Source: Thermus neutrinimicus (GTDB lineage: Bacteria > Deinococcota > Deinococci > Deinococcales > Thermaceae). From it: a stretch of DNA of 64,000 nucleotides. Under the pieces are notes generated by a model. It had not been told where the DNA came from, searched no databases, and was given only the letters and a program-made list of their open reading frames with translations. Below, one piece after another: positions 35,834 through 44,811 of the stretch; within the stretch, counting starts at the first letter, position 1; each line of letters begins with the position of its first letter. The position numbers were made by a program, and so were the translations under genes. Where the stretch lies: the NCBI RefSeq assembly GCF_022760955.1, contig NZ_JAKTNU010000004.1, forward strand, positions 51,894-115,893. Direction: 5' to 3'.

Positions 35834-37318
35834 ATGCTAGCCCAGGTGCGAAGCTACACCCTCTTCGGCCTGGACGCGGTTCCCGTCACCGTGGAGGTGG
35901 ATGTTAGCCCCGGGCTTCCCAGCTACGCCCTGGTGGGGTTGCCGGACAAGGCGGTGGAGGAAAGCCGGGAGCGGGTCAGGGCCGCCCTCAAGAACTCCGG
36001 CTTCCCCTACCCCCAGGCCCGGGTGGTGGTGAACCTGGCCCCGGCGGAGCTCCGCAAGGAGGGCAGCCACTTTGACCTTCCCATCGCCCTGGGGCTTCTG
36101 GCCGCCCAAGGGGTGGTGCCCCTGGAAAGCCTAACCGGCCTGGCGGTGGCCGGGGAGCTGGGCTTAGATGGAACCCTACGCCCGGTGCCTGGGGCCGTGA
36201 ACCTGGCCCTAGGGGCCTTGGGCGAAGGGAAAAGGCTCCTCCTTCCCCTGGAAAGCGCTAAGGAAGCTGCCTTGGTGGAGGGGGTGGAGGTCTACGGGGC
36301 GGAAAGCCTCCTTCAGGCGGTGGCTTACCTGAGGGGGGAAGAGGAGCCCAAGAGGGCGGCACCCGAAGACCCCGTGGTCGCCCTCGAGGCTTTGGACCTC
36401 CGGGATGTGAAGGGCCAGGCCAAGGCAAAAAGGGCCCTGGAGATCGCCGCTGCCGGTTACCACCACCTCCTCATGGTGGGAAGCCCGGGCTCGGGTAAGA
36501 CCATGCTGGCCAGGCGCCTTCCCTTTCTGCTCCCCCCTTTGGGCCAGGAGGCCGCCTTGGAGGTAAGCCGCATCCACTCCGCCGCCGGACAGATCCTCAA
36601 GGGCCTGGTGCGCACCCCCCCTTTCCGCGCCCCCCACCACACGGTGAGCTACGCCGGCCTCATCGGGGGCGGGGCCATCCCCAAGCCGGGGGAGGTTTCC
36701 CTGGCCCACCGGGGGGTGCTCTTCCTGGACGAGTTCCCCGAGTTCTCCCGGGATGCCCTGGAAGCCCTCCGCCAGCCCCTCGAGGACGGGGTGGTGACCG
36801 TCTCCCGGGCCCGGGCCAGCCTCACCTTCCCCGCCCGCTTCCTCCTGGTGGCCGCCATGAACCCCTGCCCCTGCGGCTGGTACGGGGACCCAGAACGGAC
36901 CTGCACCTGCACCCCCGCAAGCCGCCAGCGCTACGTGGGAAAGATCTCCGGACCCCTCCTGGACCGGTTTGACCTGGTAGTGGAGGTGCCCCGCTTAACC
37001 CCAGCCGAGCTGGCCCGCGCCCCCGAAGGGGAAAGCACCGAGGCGGTGAAGGAGCGGGTCTTAAGGGCCCGGGAGAGGATGCTCTCCCGCCAGGGAAGGC
37101 CCAACGGGGAGCTTGCGGGAAAGGCTCTAAGAGAGCACGTGGGCCTGACCCCGGGAGCGGAAAACCTTCTCCAGGCGGCAGCCAAGCGGATGCTCCTTTC
37201 CGCGCGAAGCTACGACCGCCTCCTCCGGGTAGCCCGCACCATCGCCGACCTGCAAGGAGCGGACCACGTGGGGGAAGGCCACGTGGCCGAGGCTTTGGCC
37301 TACCGCAAAACCCTCTAG
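35834..37318 (+). CDS. comM: ComM/YifB-type AAA+ helicase (Mg chelatase-like)
   Basis: A 494-aa ATPase. In naturally competent bacteria ComM promotes branch migration during integration of transformed DNA, which fits the competence of Thermus. An N-terminal Lon-like domain (residues 1-165) precedes Walker A ([15 protein letters not shown] near 218), Walker B ([26 protein letters not shown]), a Cys-rich loop ([10 protein letters not shown]...CTCT), and the C-terminal Mg-chelatase domain ([26 protein letters not shown]). The TAG stop overlaps the mgsA stop in CTAG. Confidence 0.9.
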   Translation: MLAQVRSYTLFGLDAVPVTVEVDVSPGLPSYALVGLPDKAVEESRERVRAALKNSGFPYPQARVVVNLAPAELRKEGSHFDLPIALGLLAAQGVVPLESLTGLAVAGELGLDGTLRPVPGAVNLALGALGEGKRLLLPLESAKEAALVEGVEVYGAESLLQAVAYLRGEEEPKRAAPEDPVVALEALDLRDVKGQAKAKRALEIAAAGYHHLLMVGSPGSGKTMLARRLPFLLPPLGQEAALEVSRIHSAAGQILKGLVRTPPFRAPHHTVSYAGLIGGGAIPKPGEVSLAHRGVLFLDEFPEFSRDALEALRQPLEDGVVTVSRARASLTFPARFLLVAAMNPCPCGWYGDPERTCTCTPASRQRYVGKISGPLLDRFDLVVEVPRLTPAELARAPEGESTEAVKERVLRARERMLSRQGRPNGELAGKALREHVGLTPGAENLLQAAAKRMLLSARSYDRLLRVARTIADLQGADHVGEGHVAEALAYRKTL

Positions 37319-37692
37319 CCCGCTTGGGCGGCCAGCCAGGGGATGAGGGCCTCCGCCGCCTCGAGGTTGGTGGCCAAAGGCACCCCGTGCACGTTGCACA
37401 CCCGCATAAGGGCCTGAACATCGGGTTCGTGGGGCTTGGGGGTGAGGGGGTCTTGGAAGAAAAGCACGCATAGCACCTTTCCCTCAGCCACCCTGGCCCC
37501 GATCTGCATGTCCCCTCCCAAGGGGCCGGAAAGCACCCTTCCCACCCTTAGCCCAGTGGCCTCCGCAACGCGTTTTCCCGTGGTGCCCGTGGCCAAGAGG
37601 GGAAAGCGGGAAAGGAGCTCCCGATGCCGTTGGCAGAAGGCTACCATATCGTCCTTTTTGGCATCGTGGGCGATGAGGGCCAAGGCCTTCAT
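37315..37692 (-). CDS. mgsA: Methylglyoxal synthase
   Basis: Converts dihydroxyacetone phosphate to methylglyoxal and phosphate, a bypass that relieves phosphate limitation of glycolysis. The 125-aa protein has [14 protein letters not shown], the phosphate-binding TGTTGKRV, and the catalytic segment [12 protein letters not shown] containing the family Asp. TACAAT ends 6 bases before the ATG (37692). It is divergent from mazG and convergent with comM. Confidence 0.94.
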   Translation of the reverse strand: MKALALIAHDAKKDDMVAFCQRHRELLSRFPLLATGTTGKRVAEATGLRVGRVLSGPLGGDMQIGARVAEGKVLCVLFFQDPLTPKPHEPDVQALMRVCNVHGVPLATNLEAAEALIPWLAAQAG

Positions 37693-37698
37693 GGGGCC

Positions 37699-37708
37699 AT
37701 TGTATGCT
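37699..37708. promoter_or_regulatory. Overlapping divergent -10 boxes, mgsA / mazG
   Basis: TACAAT on the minus strand (37699-37704) ends 6 bases before the mgsA ATG. TATGCT on the plus strand (37703-37708) ends 7 bases before the mazG ATG. They share two base pairs, so the promoters should exclude one another. No -35 is recognised for either. Confidence 0.65.
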
Positions 37709-37715
37709 CCTTCCC

Positions 37716-38042
37716 ATGGAAGCCCTTACCTTTAAGGAGGCCCAAAGGCAGGTGGACGCCTGGATCGGGCAGTTTGAGGAAGGGTACTTCCCTCCCCTCC
37801 TCCTGCTGGCCCGGCTTGCGGAGGAGCTAGGGGAGGTGGCCCGGGTCCTGGCCCACCGCCATGGGAAAAAGCCCAAGCCAGGGGAGGAGGAAGGGGATCT
37901 GGCCATGGAGCTCGCCGACCTCCTCTTCGTCCTCATCTCCCTGGCCAACCGGGAAGGCATCGACCTGGAGGAAGCCTTCCTCAAGGCCATGGCCAAGTAC
38001 CGGGAGCGGGACCAAACCCGCTGGACGCGAAAGGGAGGCTAG
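37716..38042 (+). CDS. MazG-like nucleotide pyrophosphohydrolase
   Basis: A 108-aa all-alpha NTP pyrophosphatase-type protein. The metal-binding pattern is seen in ARLAEELGEVARVL (ExxxE) and MELADLLFVLISLANR (ExxD). It is single-domain, like small MazG/iMazG enzymes rather than the 260-aa E. coli MazG. It may clean up abnormal nucleotides or (p)ppGpp-related pools. I chose the ATG at 37716 from the TATGCT box 7 bases upstream. An ATG at 37704 lies within that box. Confidence 0.85.
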   Translation: MEALTFKEAQRQVDAWIGQFEEGYFPPLLLLARLAEELGEVARVLAHRHGKKPKPGEEEGDLAMELADLLFVLISLANREGIDLEEAFLKAMAKYRERDQTRWTRKGG

Positions 38043-38043
38043 G

Positions 38044-38949
38044 GTGGCCCATCCCTACCTGGAGGCCCACGGTTTGTACAAGCGCTTTGGGGCCCTCGAG
38101 GCGGTCAAAAACGTCCACCTCACCCTGCACCCTGGCGAGATCCTGGCGTTCTTGGGTAAAAACGGCGCCGGCAAGAGCACCACGGTGAAGATGCTTTCGG
38201 GCCTCCTCCTCCCCGACCGGGGCGAGGTGCACCTTTTGGGGAAAAATCCCTTTCGGGAGCCTTTGGCTTTGAAGCACCTGGGGGCGGTCTTGGAGGGCAA
38301 CCGCAACACCTACTGGCGGCTTACCCCCCTGGAAAATCTGGTCTACTTCGGAGTGGCCCGAGGCCTGCGGCTTGCCGTAGCCAGGAAACGGGCCTGGGAA
38401 CTTCTGGAGGAGTACGCCCTTCTGGGAAAAGCCCACACCGAGGTGCGTCACCTCTCCCGGGGGATGCAGCAAAAGCTGGCCCTCTTGCAGGCCTTGATCC
38501 ACGACCCCGAGGTGCTTCTGCTGGACGAACCCACCCTGGGTTTGGATGTAGAAACCGCCTTGCTGATGCGGGACAAGATCCGCACCCTGGCCCAAGCGGG
38601 CAAGGCCATTCTCCTCACCACCCACCAGATGGAGGTGGCTGAAGCCCTGGCGGACCGGGTGGCCATCATCCACCGAGGGGAAGTGGTGGTAGAAGAAACC
38701 AAGGAGGGCCTCCTGGCCCGCTTCGCCGGCGAGCACTACGTGTTGGAGCTGGAGGAAAAGCCGCCCCTCGAGGTCATAAAGCAGTTACGTGCTCTGGGGG
38801 TGGAAGGAGAGGGTCCCTTTTTCTTTCGCGGCAATGCCCAGGCCCTCTGGCAAGTCCTGGAAGCTGTAAAGCCCCTGCCCCTTAAAAAGGTGGCCAAAGC
38901 GGAAGCGGACCTTTTGGAAATATTTTTAAAGGTGGTGGGCCATGCTTGA
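38044..38949 (+). CDS. ABC transporter ATP-binding protein (ABC-2 exporter)
   Basis: A 301-aa ATPase. Walker A is GKNGAGKSTTVK, the signature is LSRGMQQKLAL (a variant of LSGGQ), and Walker B is VLLLDEPTLGLD, followed by the H-loop TTHQ. The 70-residue C-terminal extension is typical of drug or polysaccharide exporters of the DrrA type. The start is GTG at 38044 with GGGAGG 6 bases upstream. It overlaps the permease gene by 8 bases. Confidence 0.88.
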   Translation: MAHPYLEAHGLYKRFGALEAVKNVHLTLHPGEILAFLGKNGAGKSTTVKMLSGLLLPDRGEVHLLGKNPFREPLALKHLGAVLEGNRNTYWRLTPLENLVYFGVARGLRLAVARKRAWELLEEYALLGKAHTEVRHLSRGMQQKLALLQALIHDPEVLLLDEPTLGLDVETALLMRDKIRTLAQAGKAILLTTHQMEVAEALADRVAIIHRGEVVVEETKEGLLARFAGEHYVLELEEKPPLEVIKQLRALGVEGEGPFFFRGNAQALWQVLEAVKPLPLKKVAKAEADLLEIFLKVVGHA

Positions 38950-39694
38950 CCTTTTCCTGGCGGAGTTTTGGCGAAACCTCCTATCCCTGCGCCGCTACCC
39001 CCTGGAGCTCCTGGGGGCGGTGGTTACCTTAAGCGTCATTTTCTACCTTCTCTTCCTGGGAGCCCGCTTTCTCGCCGGACCGGGAGCAGAGTTCGGGGGC
39101 CGGTTGGAGGCGGTCCTGGTGGGATACCTGCTTTGGACCTTCGCCCTGTTTGCCTATAACAGCCTTTCCTTTGGCCTCATGGAGGAGGCGCAAACAGGAA
39201 CCTTGGAGCAGGTCTTCCTTTCCCCCTACGGGCCGATTCCTCTCTTTTTGGTGCGGAACCTTTCCGGGCTCCTCACCCAGGGGCTTTTGGTTTTTCTCAT
39301 CGCCATGGTGCTCACCACCCTCACTGGGGCTCGGCTTTCCTTCCATCCCGGAGTGGTCCTCCCCTTTTTGGCCGTCCTATTGGGGGGGTATGGTTTGGGC
39401 TTCGCCATGGGAAGCCTGGCCCTCCTTTATAAGCGCATCAACCAACTTCTGGGCCTTTCTCAGTTCCTCTTGCTCTTTCTCTTGCAGGCCCCAGGCACGG
39501 GGCCCTTTCTCCTCTTACCCATGGCCCCAGGAGCCTCCTTGGCCCGGGGCATGCTGGCTCAAGGAGCCCCCTTGGACCCTTGGGGCCTTCTTGTAGCCTT
39601 TTTGAACGCCTTCCTCTACTTGGGCTTGGGTCTTTTCCTCTTTGGACGGGCGGTACATCGGGCCAAGAAACAGGGGCTTCTGCATGGCCATTAG
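38942..39694 (+). CDS. ABC-2 type permease
   Basis: A 250-aa protein with six helices, including the ABC-2 family segment SLSFGLMEEAQTGTLEQVFLSPYGPIPLFLVRNLS after the second helix. With the ATPase upstream it forms an exporter of unknown substrate. It overlaps the following MFS gene by 11 bases, so all three are probably co-translated. Confidence 0.85.
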   Translation: MLDLFLAEFWRNLLSLRRYPLELLGAVVTLSVIFYLLFLGARFLAGPGAEFGGRLEAVLVGYLLWTFALFAYNSLSFGLMEEAQTGTLEQVFLSPYGPIPLFLVRNLSGLLTQGLLVFLIAMVLTTLTGARLSFHPGVVLPFLAVLLGGYGLGFAMGSLALLYKRINQLLGLSQFLLLFLLQAPGTGPFLLLPMAPGASLARGMLAQGAPLDPWGLLVAFLNAFLYLGLGLFLFGRAVHRAKKQGLLHGH

Positions 39695-40760
39695 GCTTCT
39701 CCTCCTGGCCTTGGGACCCGCCCTAGCCCTGGGCCTGGGGCGGTTCGCCTACGCCCTGGTCCTGCCCCTCATGCAAAGCACCTGGGGACTTTCCTACGCC
39801 CAAGCGGGGATCCTGGGAAGCGCCAACACCCTGGGCTACCTAGTGGGGGCCTTTTTCAGCCACCGCCTCCTGGGCTGGGTGGGCTACCGGAACGGGTTTT
39901 TCCTGGCCCTCCTCCTGCAGGGCCCCATCCTGGCCCTCACGGGGATGGGAAACCTCCCCCTGGCCTTCAGCCTGCGGTTTCTCCAGGGCTTTCTCGGCGC
40001 CTTGGTCTTCGTGGGAGGGGCGGCTCTCCTCATGGCCGTGGGCAGCTCTGGGCGAACCCTGGGGGTCTACTACGGGGGCGTGGGCCTGGGGCTTCTCCTG
40101 GCCCCGTGGCTCCTTTGGGGAGCCGCCGAGCCCTTGGGGGCCTGGGCCAGGCTGGGCCTTTATAGCCTCCTCCTGGGCCTGCCCACCCTTCTTTCCTGGC
40201 CTATTCTGAAAGAACCCCCACCCCCCGTCCAAGGCGAGGGAAGCCTAGGGCCCATCCTTCCCTTACTTTTGGCCTATGGCCTTTACGGGGCAGGGTACAT
40301 CGGCTACATGACCTTCGTGGCGGCGGTGGTGGGGGATTCCCTTACCCTCTTCGGCCTCCTGGGCCTGGGAGCCCTCCTGACCGGACCCGTTTGGGGACCC
40401 TGGGTGGAGCGGGTAGGGGGGAGAAAGGGGCTTTTCCACGTGCTCTCTGTCCTGTTTCTGGGGAGCCTTCCTCCCCTGGCCCTGCACCTTCCCGCCCTCA
40501 GCGCCCTCCTCTTCGGACTTGCCTTCCTGGGGGTGATCACCGCCCTCACCCAGGCCTTCCGCACCCTCCTCCCCCCTTCCGCCTGGCCCCGGGCCATGGG
40601 GCTTTCCACGGCAGCCTTCGCCCTGGGCCAGGCGGCGGGGCCTGCCGTGGCCGGGTTCTTCGCGGAGGCGGCGGGGCGAGGGGAGGGGGCCCTTTGGACG
40701 GCCAGCGTTCTCCTCTTTCTGGCCCTCCTCCCCACCTGGCCTCGCCCTCAGAAACCGTAG
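39684..40760 (+). CDS. YbfB/YjiJ-family MFS transporter
   Basis: A 358-aa twelve-helix protein with the YbfB/YjiJ-type start [39 protein letters not shown]. The substrate is unknown. The start ATG at 39684 has AGGGG upstream and overlaps the permease. Its last 13 bases overlap the convergent carboxypeptidase gene. Confidence 0.83.
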   Translation: MAIRLLLLALGPALALGLGRFAYALVLPLMQSTWGLSYAQAGILGSANTLGYLVGAFFSHRLLGWVGYRNGFFLALLLQGPILALTGMGNLPLAFSLRFLQGFLGALVFVGGAALLMAVGSSGRTLGVYYGGVGLGLLLAPWLLWGAAEPLGAWARLGLYSLLLGLPTLLSWPILKEPPPPVQGEGSLGPILPLLLAYGLYGAGYIGYMTFVAAVVGDSLTLFGLLGLGALLTGPVWGPWVERVGGRKGLFHVLSVLFLGSLPPLALHLPALSALLFGLAFLGVITALTQAFRTLLPPSAWPRAMGLSTAAFALGQAAGPAVAGFFAEAAGRGEGALWTASVLLFLALLPTWPRPQKP

Positions 40761-42283
40761 AGGGCCCGGTACTTCCCCTCCAGGTAGGCCAAGAAGGGCC
40801 GGGCGCTGGGGGGTGCACCGGTCACCCGCTCCACCAAAGCCTTGGGGCGGAAGCGGCTTCCCTCGGCGTGGATTTTCCTACGGGTCCAGCCCAGAAAGGC
40901 ATGGAACTCCCCCCGGCGGAACTGGGCCTCGAGGTCCCCAAGCTCCTCCTGGGCCTTTTGGAAGAACTGGGCGGCGTAGAGGTTACCCAGGGTGTAGGTG
41001 GGGAAGTAGCCGAAAAGCCCCCCGGACCAGTGCACGTCCTGCATTACCCCGTCCTTGTAGTCCCTAGGGGCCACCCCTAGGTAGGCTCGGTACCGCTCCG
41101 TCCAGGCCCCGGGGAGGTCCTCCAGGGCAAGCTCCCCCCGGAAAAGGAGAAGCTCCAACTCCAGGCGCACCAGGATGTGAAGGTTATAGGTGACCTCGTC
41201 CGCCTCCACCCGGATGAGGGAGGGCTCCACGGCGTTGATGGCCCGGTGGAAGTCCTCCAGGGCCACGCCCTGGAGGCTTGGGAAGCGCTCCTTTGCCCGG
41301 GGGAAAAACCGCTCCCAAAAGCCCAGGGAGCGGCCCACCAGGTTCTCCCAGGTGCGGCTTTGCGACTCGTGAACCCCCAAGGAGACCGCCTCCCCCCTTG
41401 GGGTCCCCCAGTGCTCCCTGGGCAGGCCCTGCTCGTAGAGGGCATGGCCCATCTCGTGCAGGGTGCCGAAGATGCCGGCGTTGAAGAAGTCCTCGAAGTA
41501 ACGGGTGGTGATGCGCACGTCCCCGGGCCCGATGGAGATCTCAAAGGGATGGGCGGTGGGGTCCAGGCGGCCCGCCTCGAGGTCGTAACCACAGGCGGCG
41601 AGGAGCTCGAGGGCAAAGGCCTTCTGGGCCTCCTTGGGATAGGGACGGTGCAGGATGCGGGTATCGGGTTTCCGGCTGCTCCCCAGGATCCGGTCCAAAA
41701 GCCCCTGGAGCCCCTCCCTCAGCTGGCTGAAAAGGGGCAAAAGCTCCCCGGAGCGCATCCCCGGCTCGAACCCATCCAAAAGGGCGTCGTAAACCTCCCC
41801 ATAGGGAGGGTCCCCGGGAGCCGGGGGAAGGCCATAGAGGATCTCCGCCTTCTCCTTGGTGAGGGCGAACACCCGGCGCAAGTAGGGCAAGAACCCCTGC
41901 CAGTCGTCCCTGGGACGGGCCTCCTCCCAGTAACTCTCCGCCTCGCTTTGGGCCTGGGCCAGCTCCACCGCCAGCCTTTCGGGGATGGCCCGGGTGCGCT
42001 CGTAGGCCTGCCGCCACTCCCGGACGTTGACCGCGGCATCGGAAAGGGGATCCTGCACCAGGTGGGAACCCTCCACCGCCGAAAGCCACTCCCCAACCCT
42101 GGGATCCGTGGCCCGTTGATAAAGGAGGCGGGCTAGGGCTGCCATCTGCCTCGCCCGGTGCTCGTGCCCCTTCTTGGGGATCATGGTGCGCTGGTCCCAA
42201 GCCGCCAGGGCCCCCAGGGAGGCCAGGTAGGCGGTTTCCCTCTGGAACTCCAAAAGCTCCTGATAAGCGGTTTCCGGCGTCAC
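40748..42283 (-). CDS. Carboxypeptidase Taq (M32 metallopeptidase)
   Basis: Zinc carboxypeptidase of 511 aa, the same length as the thermostable carboxypeptidase of Thermus aquaticus. The zinc motif HEMGH lies at 276-280. A downstream helix carries the third ligand ([15 protein letters not shown] region: ESQSRTWEN). It also shows HESQ and the [14 protein letters not shown] family signature. It is cytoplasmic, with no signal peptide. The start is GTG at 42283 with TATGAT ending 6 bases upstream, so leaderless. Confidence 0.94.
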   Translation of the reverse strand: MTPETAYQELLEFQRETAYLASLGALAAWDQRTMIPKKGHEHRARQMAALARLLYQRATDPRVGEWLSAVEGSHLVQDPLSDAAVNVREWRQAYERTRAIPERLAVELAQAQSEAESYWEEARPRDDWQGFLPYLRRVFALTKEKAEILYGLPPAPGDPPYGEVYDALLDGFEPGMRSGELLPLFSQLREGLQGLLDRILGSSRKPDTRILHRPYPKEAQKAFALELLAACGYDLEAGRLDPTAHPFEISIGPGDVRITTRYFEDFFNAGIFGTLHEMGHALYEQGLPREHWGTPRGEAVSLGVHESQSRTWENLVGRSLGFWERFFPRAKERFPSLQGVALEDFHRAINAVEPSLIRVEADEVTYNLHILVRLELELLLFRGELALEDLPGAWTERYRAYLGVAPRDYKDGVMQDVHWSGGLFGYFPTYTLGNLYAAQFFQKAQEELGDLEAQFRRGEFHAFLGWTRRKIHAEGSRFRPKALVERVTGAPPSARPFLAYLEGKYRALYGF

Positions 42284-42289
42284 GGAAGC

Positions 42290-42295
42290 ATCATA
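42290..42295 (-). promoter_or_regulatory. -10 box of carboxypeptidase Taq gene
   Basis: TATGAT on the minus strand ends 6 bases before the GTG start at 42283. Confidence 0.55.
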
Positions 42296-42397
42296 CCCCT
42301 CGTGGTGTTAAAGGCCCATGAAACTCTCCTGATCCCAGGCCCCCCAGCCAAATAAAGTCTTTACTTATTCATGACATTGGTATGTTAGGATATTCTT

Positions 42398-42562
42398 ATG
42401 AGAACGGCCCTGACCCTCGGAATCGGACTGCTGGCCGTATGGCTTTTCAGCCTTGGTGGGGCCTGGTCCTTGCTGGGGGTGCTCCTCTTCTTCCTTCTGG
42501 CCCTTCTTTTTGACGACGCTGACCGCCCCAATGAACCCGAAAACCTCTCCCCCCAAGCCTGA
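42398..42562 (+). CDS. 54-aa membrane peptide
   Basis: A 54-codon frame, ATG to TGA, on the plus strand. The protein opens MRTALTLGIGLLAVWLFSLG and forms two short hydrophobic helices (4-18 and 22-40), then an acidic tail (DDADRPNEPENL). A TATGTT box (42381-42386) in an AT-rich stretch and an AGGA 8 bases before the ATG support expression. Such two-helix peptides often modulate membrane enzymes. No family is recognised. It lies upstream of pilD. Confidence 0.55.
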   Translation: MRTALTLGIGLLAVWLFSLGGAWSLLGVLLFFLLALLFDDADRPNEPENLSPQA

Positions 42563-42609
42563 TCCCCTTGGCCTCCCCAAGAGGGGTGGCCCCCTTGGGG
42601 CAGGGGGCG

Positions 42610-42691
42610 GTTCATTTGGGGTAGGGGCCCCAAAGCCGTTCATTTGGGGTAGGGGCCCCAAAGCCGTTCATTTGGGGTAGGGGCCCCAAAG
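42610..42691 (+). repeat. 28-bp tandem repeat, three copies
   Basis: Copies begin at 42610, 42638 and 42666. The first two are 28 bases and identical; the third is 26 bases. Each unit contains GTTCATTTGGGG, then TAGGGG and CCCCAAAG, and can fold as a TTTGGGG/CCCCAAA hairpin. The plus strand is rich in runs of four G. There are no unique spacers. It lies 84 bases upstream of pilD and may act as a terminator, a structured RNA or an unstable sequence tract. Confidence 0.9.
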
Positions 42692-42762
42692 AGGAAACCC
42701 TCGAGGCTTCCCGGGCAGGTATGGGGCTTGGGCCGCTTGCCGGAAGACCGGGTATTGGGTCT

Positions 42763-42768
42763 TACAAT
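42763..42768 (+). promoter_or_regulatory. -10 box of pilD
   Basis: TACAAT ends 6 bases before the ATG at 42775. Confidence 0.55.
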
Positions 42769-42774
42769 GCTCCC

Positions 42775-43866
42775 ATGTGGCCCCTTTTTGCCCTGCTCCT
42801 TGGCCTGGCGGTGGGCTCCTTCCTGAACGTGGTGATCCACCGCCTGCCCAAAGGGGAGTCCATCGTCTTCCCGCCCTCCCGTTGTCCCGCCTGCGGCCAC
42901 CGCCTGGCCCCCAAGGACCTGGTTCCCGTGTTCTCCTACCTGGCCCTTAGGGGACGGTGCCGCTACTGCCATAGCCCCATATCCCCCCGCTACCCCCTGG
43001 TGGAGGCCCTCACGGGCCTGCTCTTTGCCCTGGTGGCCCTCTTCTACCCTCCCTCGCCCCAGGCCTTCCTCACCTTCGCCTTCCTGGCCTTCCTGGTGGC
43101 CCTTTCCTTCATAGACCTGGACACCCTTGAGCTCCCCGATTCCCTCACCTACGGTCTCCTTTTCCTGGGGCTCGCCTCTGCCTACCTCCTTTCCTTCCCC
43201 CGCCCCTTTCCCGAGGCCCTGGACGGGGCTTTGATCTCCGCTGGAGTCCTGGGGCTGGTGGCGGGGTACGGGGGGTTTTTCCTAAGGCGCTTCCGCGAGG
43301 CCAGGGCAGAGGTACCCGTGGGGCCCCATCAGGTGCACATGGCCGCCCTTTTCGGTGCCCTCTTGGGCGCTGGGGTGGGGATGGCCCTGGCCTCCCTCAC
43401 CTGGGCCCTTTCGGGGCGCACGGGAAGACCCGTGGTGCTTCCCGACCGGATAACCCTGCCCCTCCTGCCCTTGGCCTGGATCCTGGCCCCCTACCTGGGG
43501 GCCGAGCTCCTAAGTACCCTCAAAGGGTCCTTCCTGGCCGCAGGGGGCCTGGCCCTGGCTGGGGGGCTCTATTGGGCCCTCAGGACGGAGCCCCAAGGGG
43601 AGGTAGCGGTAAAGGCGGAGGCGGGGGAAACCGATCCCGTGGCCATGGGCTACGGGGATGTGAAGCTTCTGGGAGCCTTGGGAGCCTGGCTTGGGATTTA
43701 CAGCCTCCTGGCCCTGTTCCTAGGGGTCTTCGCCGGGGCCCTGGTGGGCCTGGCCTTTAGGCAACGGAAAATCCCCTTCGGCCCCTACCTGGCCTTGGGG
43801 GGCGTGGTGGCCTTCTTCTTCGGGGAAACCCTGTGGCGGGCGTACATGGCCTGGCTGGGGCTATAG
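42775..43866 (+). CDS. pilD: Prepilin leader peptidase/N-methyltransferase PilD
   Basis: Cleaves and N-methylates type IV prepilins, needed for piliation and DNA uptake. The 363-aa protein has the zinc-binding cysteines C37, C40, C62 and C65 (CPACGH...CRYCH). The catalytic aspartates are in IDLDTLELPD and GYGDVKLLG. About 100 extra residues with membrane helices and a polar segment separate the two aspartate motifs, so it is longer than enterobacterial PilD. The start at 42775 is set by the TACAAT box. Confidence 0.92.
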   Translation: MWPLFALLLGLAVGSFLNVVIHRLPKGESIVFPPSRCPACGHRLAPKDLVPVFSYLALRGRCRYCHSPISPRYPLVEALTGLLFALVALFYPPSPQAFLTFAFLAFLVALSFIDLDTLELPDSLTYGLLFLGLASAYLLSFPRPFPEALDGALISAGVLGLVAGYGGFFLRRFREARAEVPVGPHQVHMAALFGALLGAGVGMALASLTWALSGRTGRPVVLPDRITLPLLPLAWILAPYLGAELLSTLKGSFLAAGGLALAGGLYWALRTEPQGEVAVKAEAGETDPVAMGYGDVKLLGALGAWLGIYSLLALFLGVFAGALVGLAFRQRKIPFGPYLALGGVVAFFFGETLWRAYMAWLGL

Positions 43867-43874
43867 TGGGGGGG

Positions 43875-44804
43875 ATGGCGGTGGACCTCCTTCCCATCCT
43901 GGCCCAAAGGCGAAGCGTGCGCCGCTTTAAGCCCGTGCCCATACCTGAGAAAGATCTAGAAAAGCTTCTGTTCGCCCTGCAAAGGGCCCCCACCGACGCC
44001 AGCGCCCAGCTTTATAGCGCCATCCGGATCACCGACCCAGGGCTTAGGGAAAGGGTGGCCCAGCTTTCCGGCAACCAGGAGCACATCCGCCAGGCGGCGG
44101 AGTTCTTCCTTTTCCTGGCGGACATCCATCGCCTGGAAAGGCTTCTCGCCCACCGGGGGGAGAGGATGGCCTTCTGGCCCAAAACCGCCTTGCACTTCGC
44201 CCTCTTGGACGCGGGGCTTGCCGCCAGCTACCTGGCCCTTACCGCCGAGGCCCTGGGCTACGGGGTCTGCTTCGTCGGAGGGGTGCTGAACGGGGTGGAG
44301 GAGCTCCTGGACCTCCTGGAGCTTCCCCCTGGGGTTATCCCCGCGGTGGGCCTGGCGGTGGGCATCCCGGACGAGGAAGGCCCCCCCAGGCCCCGGCTTC
44401 CGAGGAGGCTGGTGGTGCACGAAAACCGGTACCGGCCCTACAGCCCGGAAGACCTCGAGGCCGGCTTCCAGGCCATGGCCCCCTATAGCCGCGTGGGGGA
44501 CTGGGGAAGGGTTTTGAGGCGGTACTTCGCCCAAGGGGGAACCATGGAGGAAAGGGAAAAGCCCTACGGCCGGGCCCTGGCCCGTCAGGGCCTGGATCCC
44601 GACCTTCCCCCCGGTTCCCCCTTCTACTCCCTGGGCGCCCTGTTGGCGGAGGCCCTGGAAGGGGAAGCCCGGGCCATCCTCTTCCGCAAGGGGGAGGCCT
44701 GGCTAGAGCGGGAAACCGAAGCCTTCCGAGGGGAAGGAGGCCCTGGGGAGGCCCTCCTCACCGCCCTAAGGAAGGCCCGGGGGGAGATGGAGGACTGGCC
44801 TTAG
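43875..44804 (+). CDS. Nitroreductase-family protein
   Basis: A 309-aa FMN-dependent oxidoreductase-type protein. It has the start motif LLPILAQRRSVRRFKP, the RAPTDASAQLYSAIRI segment, and the C-terminal GVIPAVGLAVGIPDE of the NfsA/FRP branch. About 100 extra C-terminal residues are mostly helical. The natural substrate is unknown. A TATAGT box (43863-43868) overlapping the pilD stop ends 6 bases before the ATG. Confidence 0.82.
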   Translation: MAVDLLPILAQRRSVRRFKPVPIPEKDLEKLLFALQRAPTDASAQLYSAIRITDPGLRERVAQLSGNQEHIRQAAEFFLFLADIHRLERLLAHRGERMAFWPKTALHFALLDAGLAASYLALTAEALGYGVCFVGGVLNGVEELLDLLELPPGVIPAVGLAVGIPDEEGPPRPRLPRRLVVHENRYRPYSPEDLEAGFQAMAPYSRVGDWGRVLRRYFAQGGTMEEREKPYGRALARQGLDPDLPPGSPFYSLGALLAEALEGEARAILFRKGEAWLERETEAFRGEGGPGEALLTALRKARGEMEDWP

Positions 44805-44811
44805 GCGCGGC

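Noticed and set aside
42610..42691. Possible CRISPR array
   Set aside because: The units are direct tandem copies without unique spacers, and no cas gene is near.
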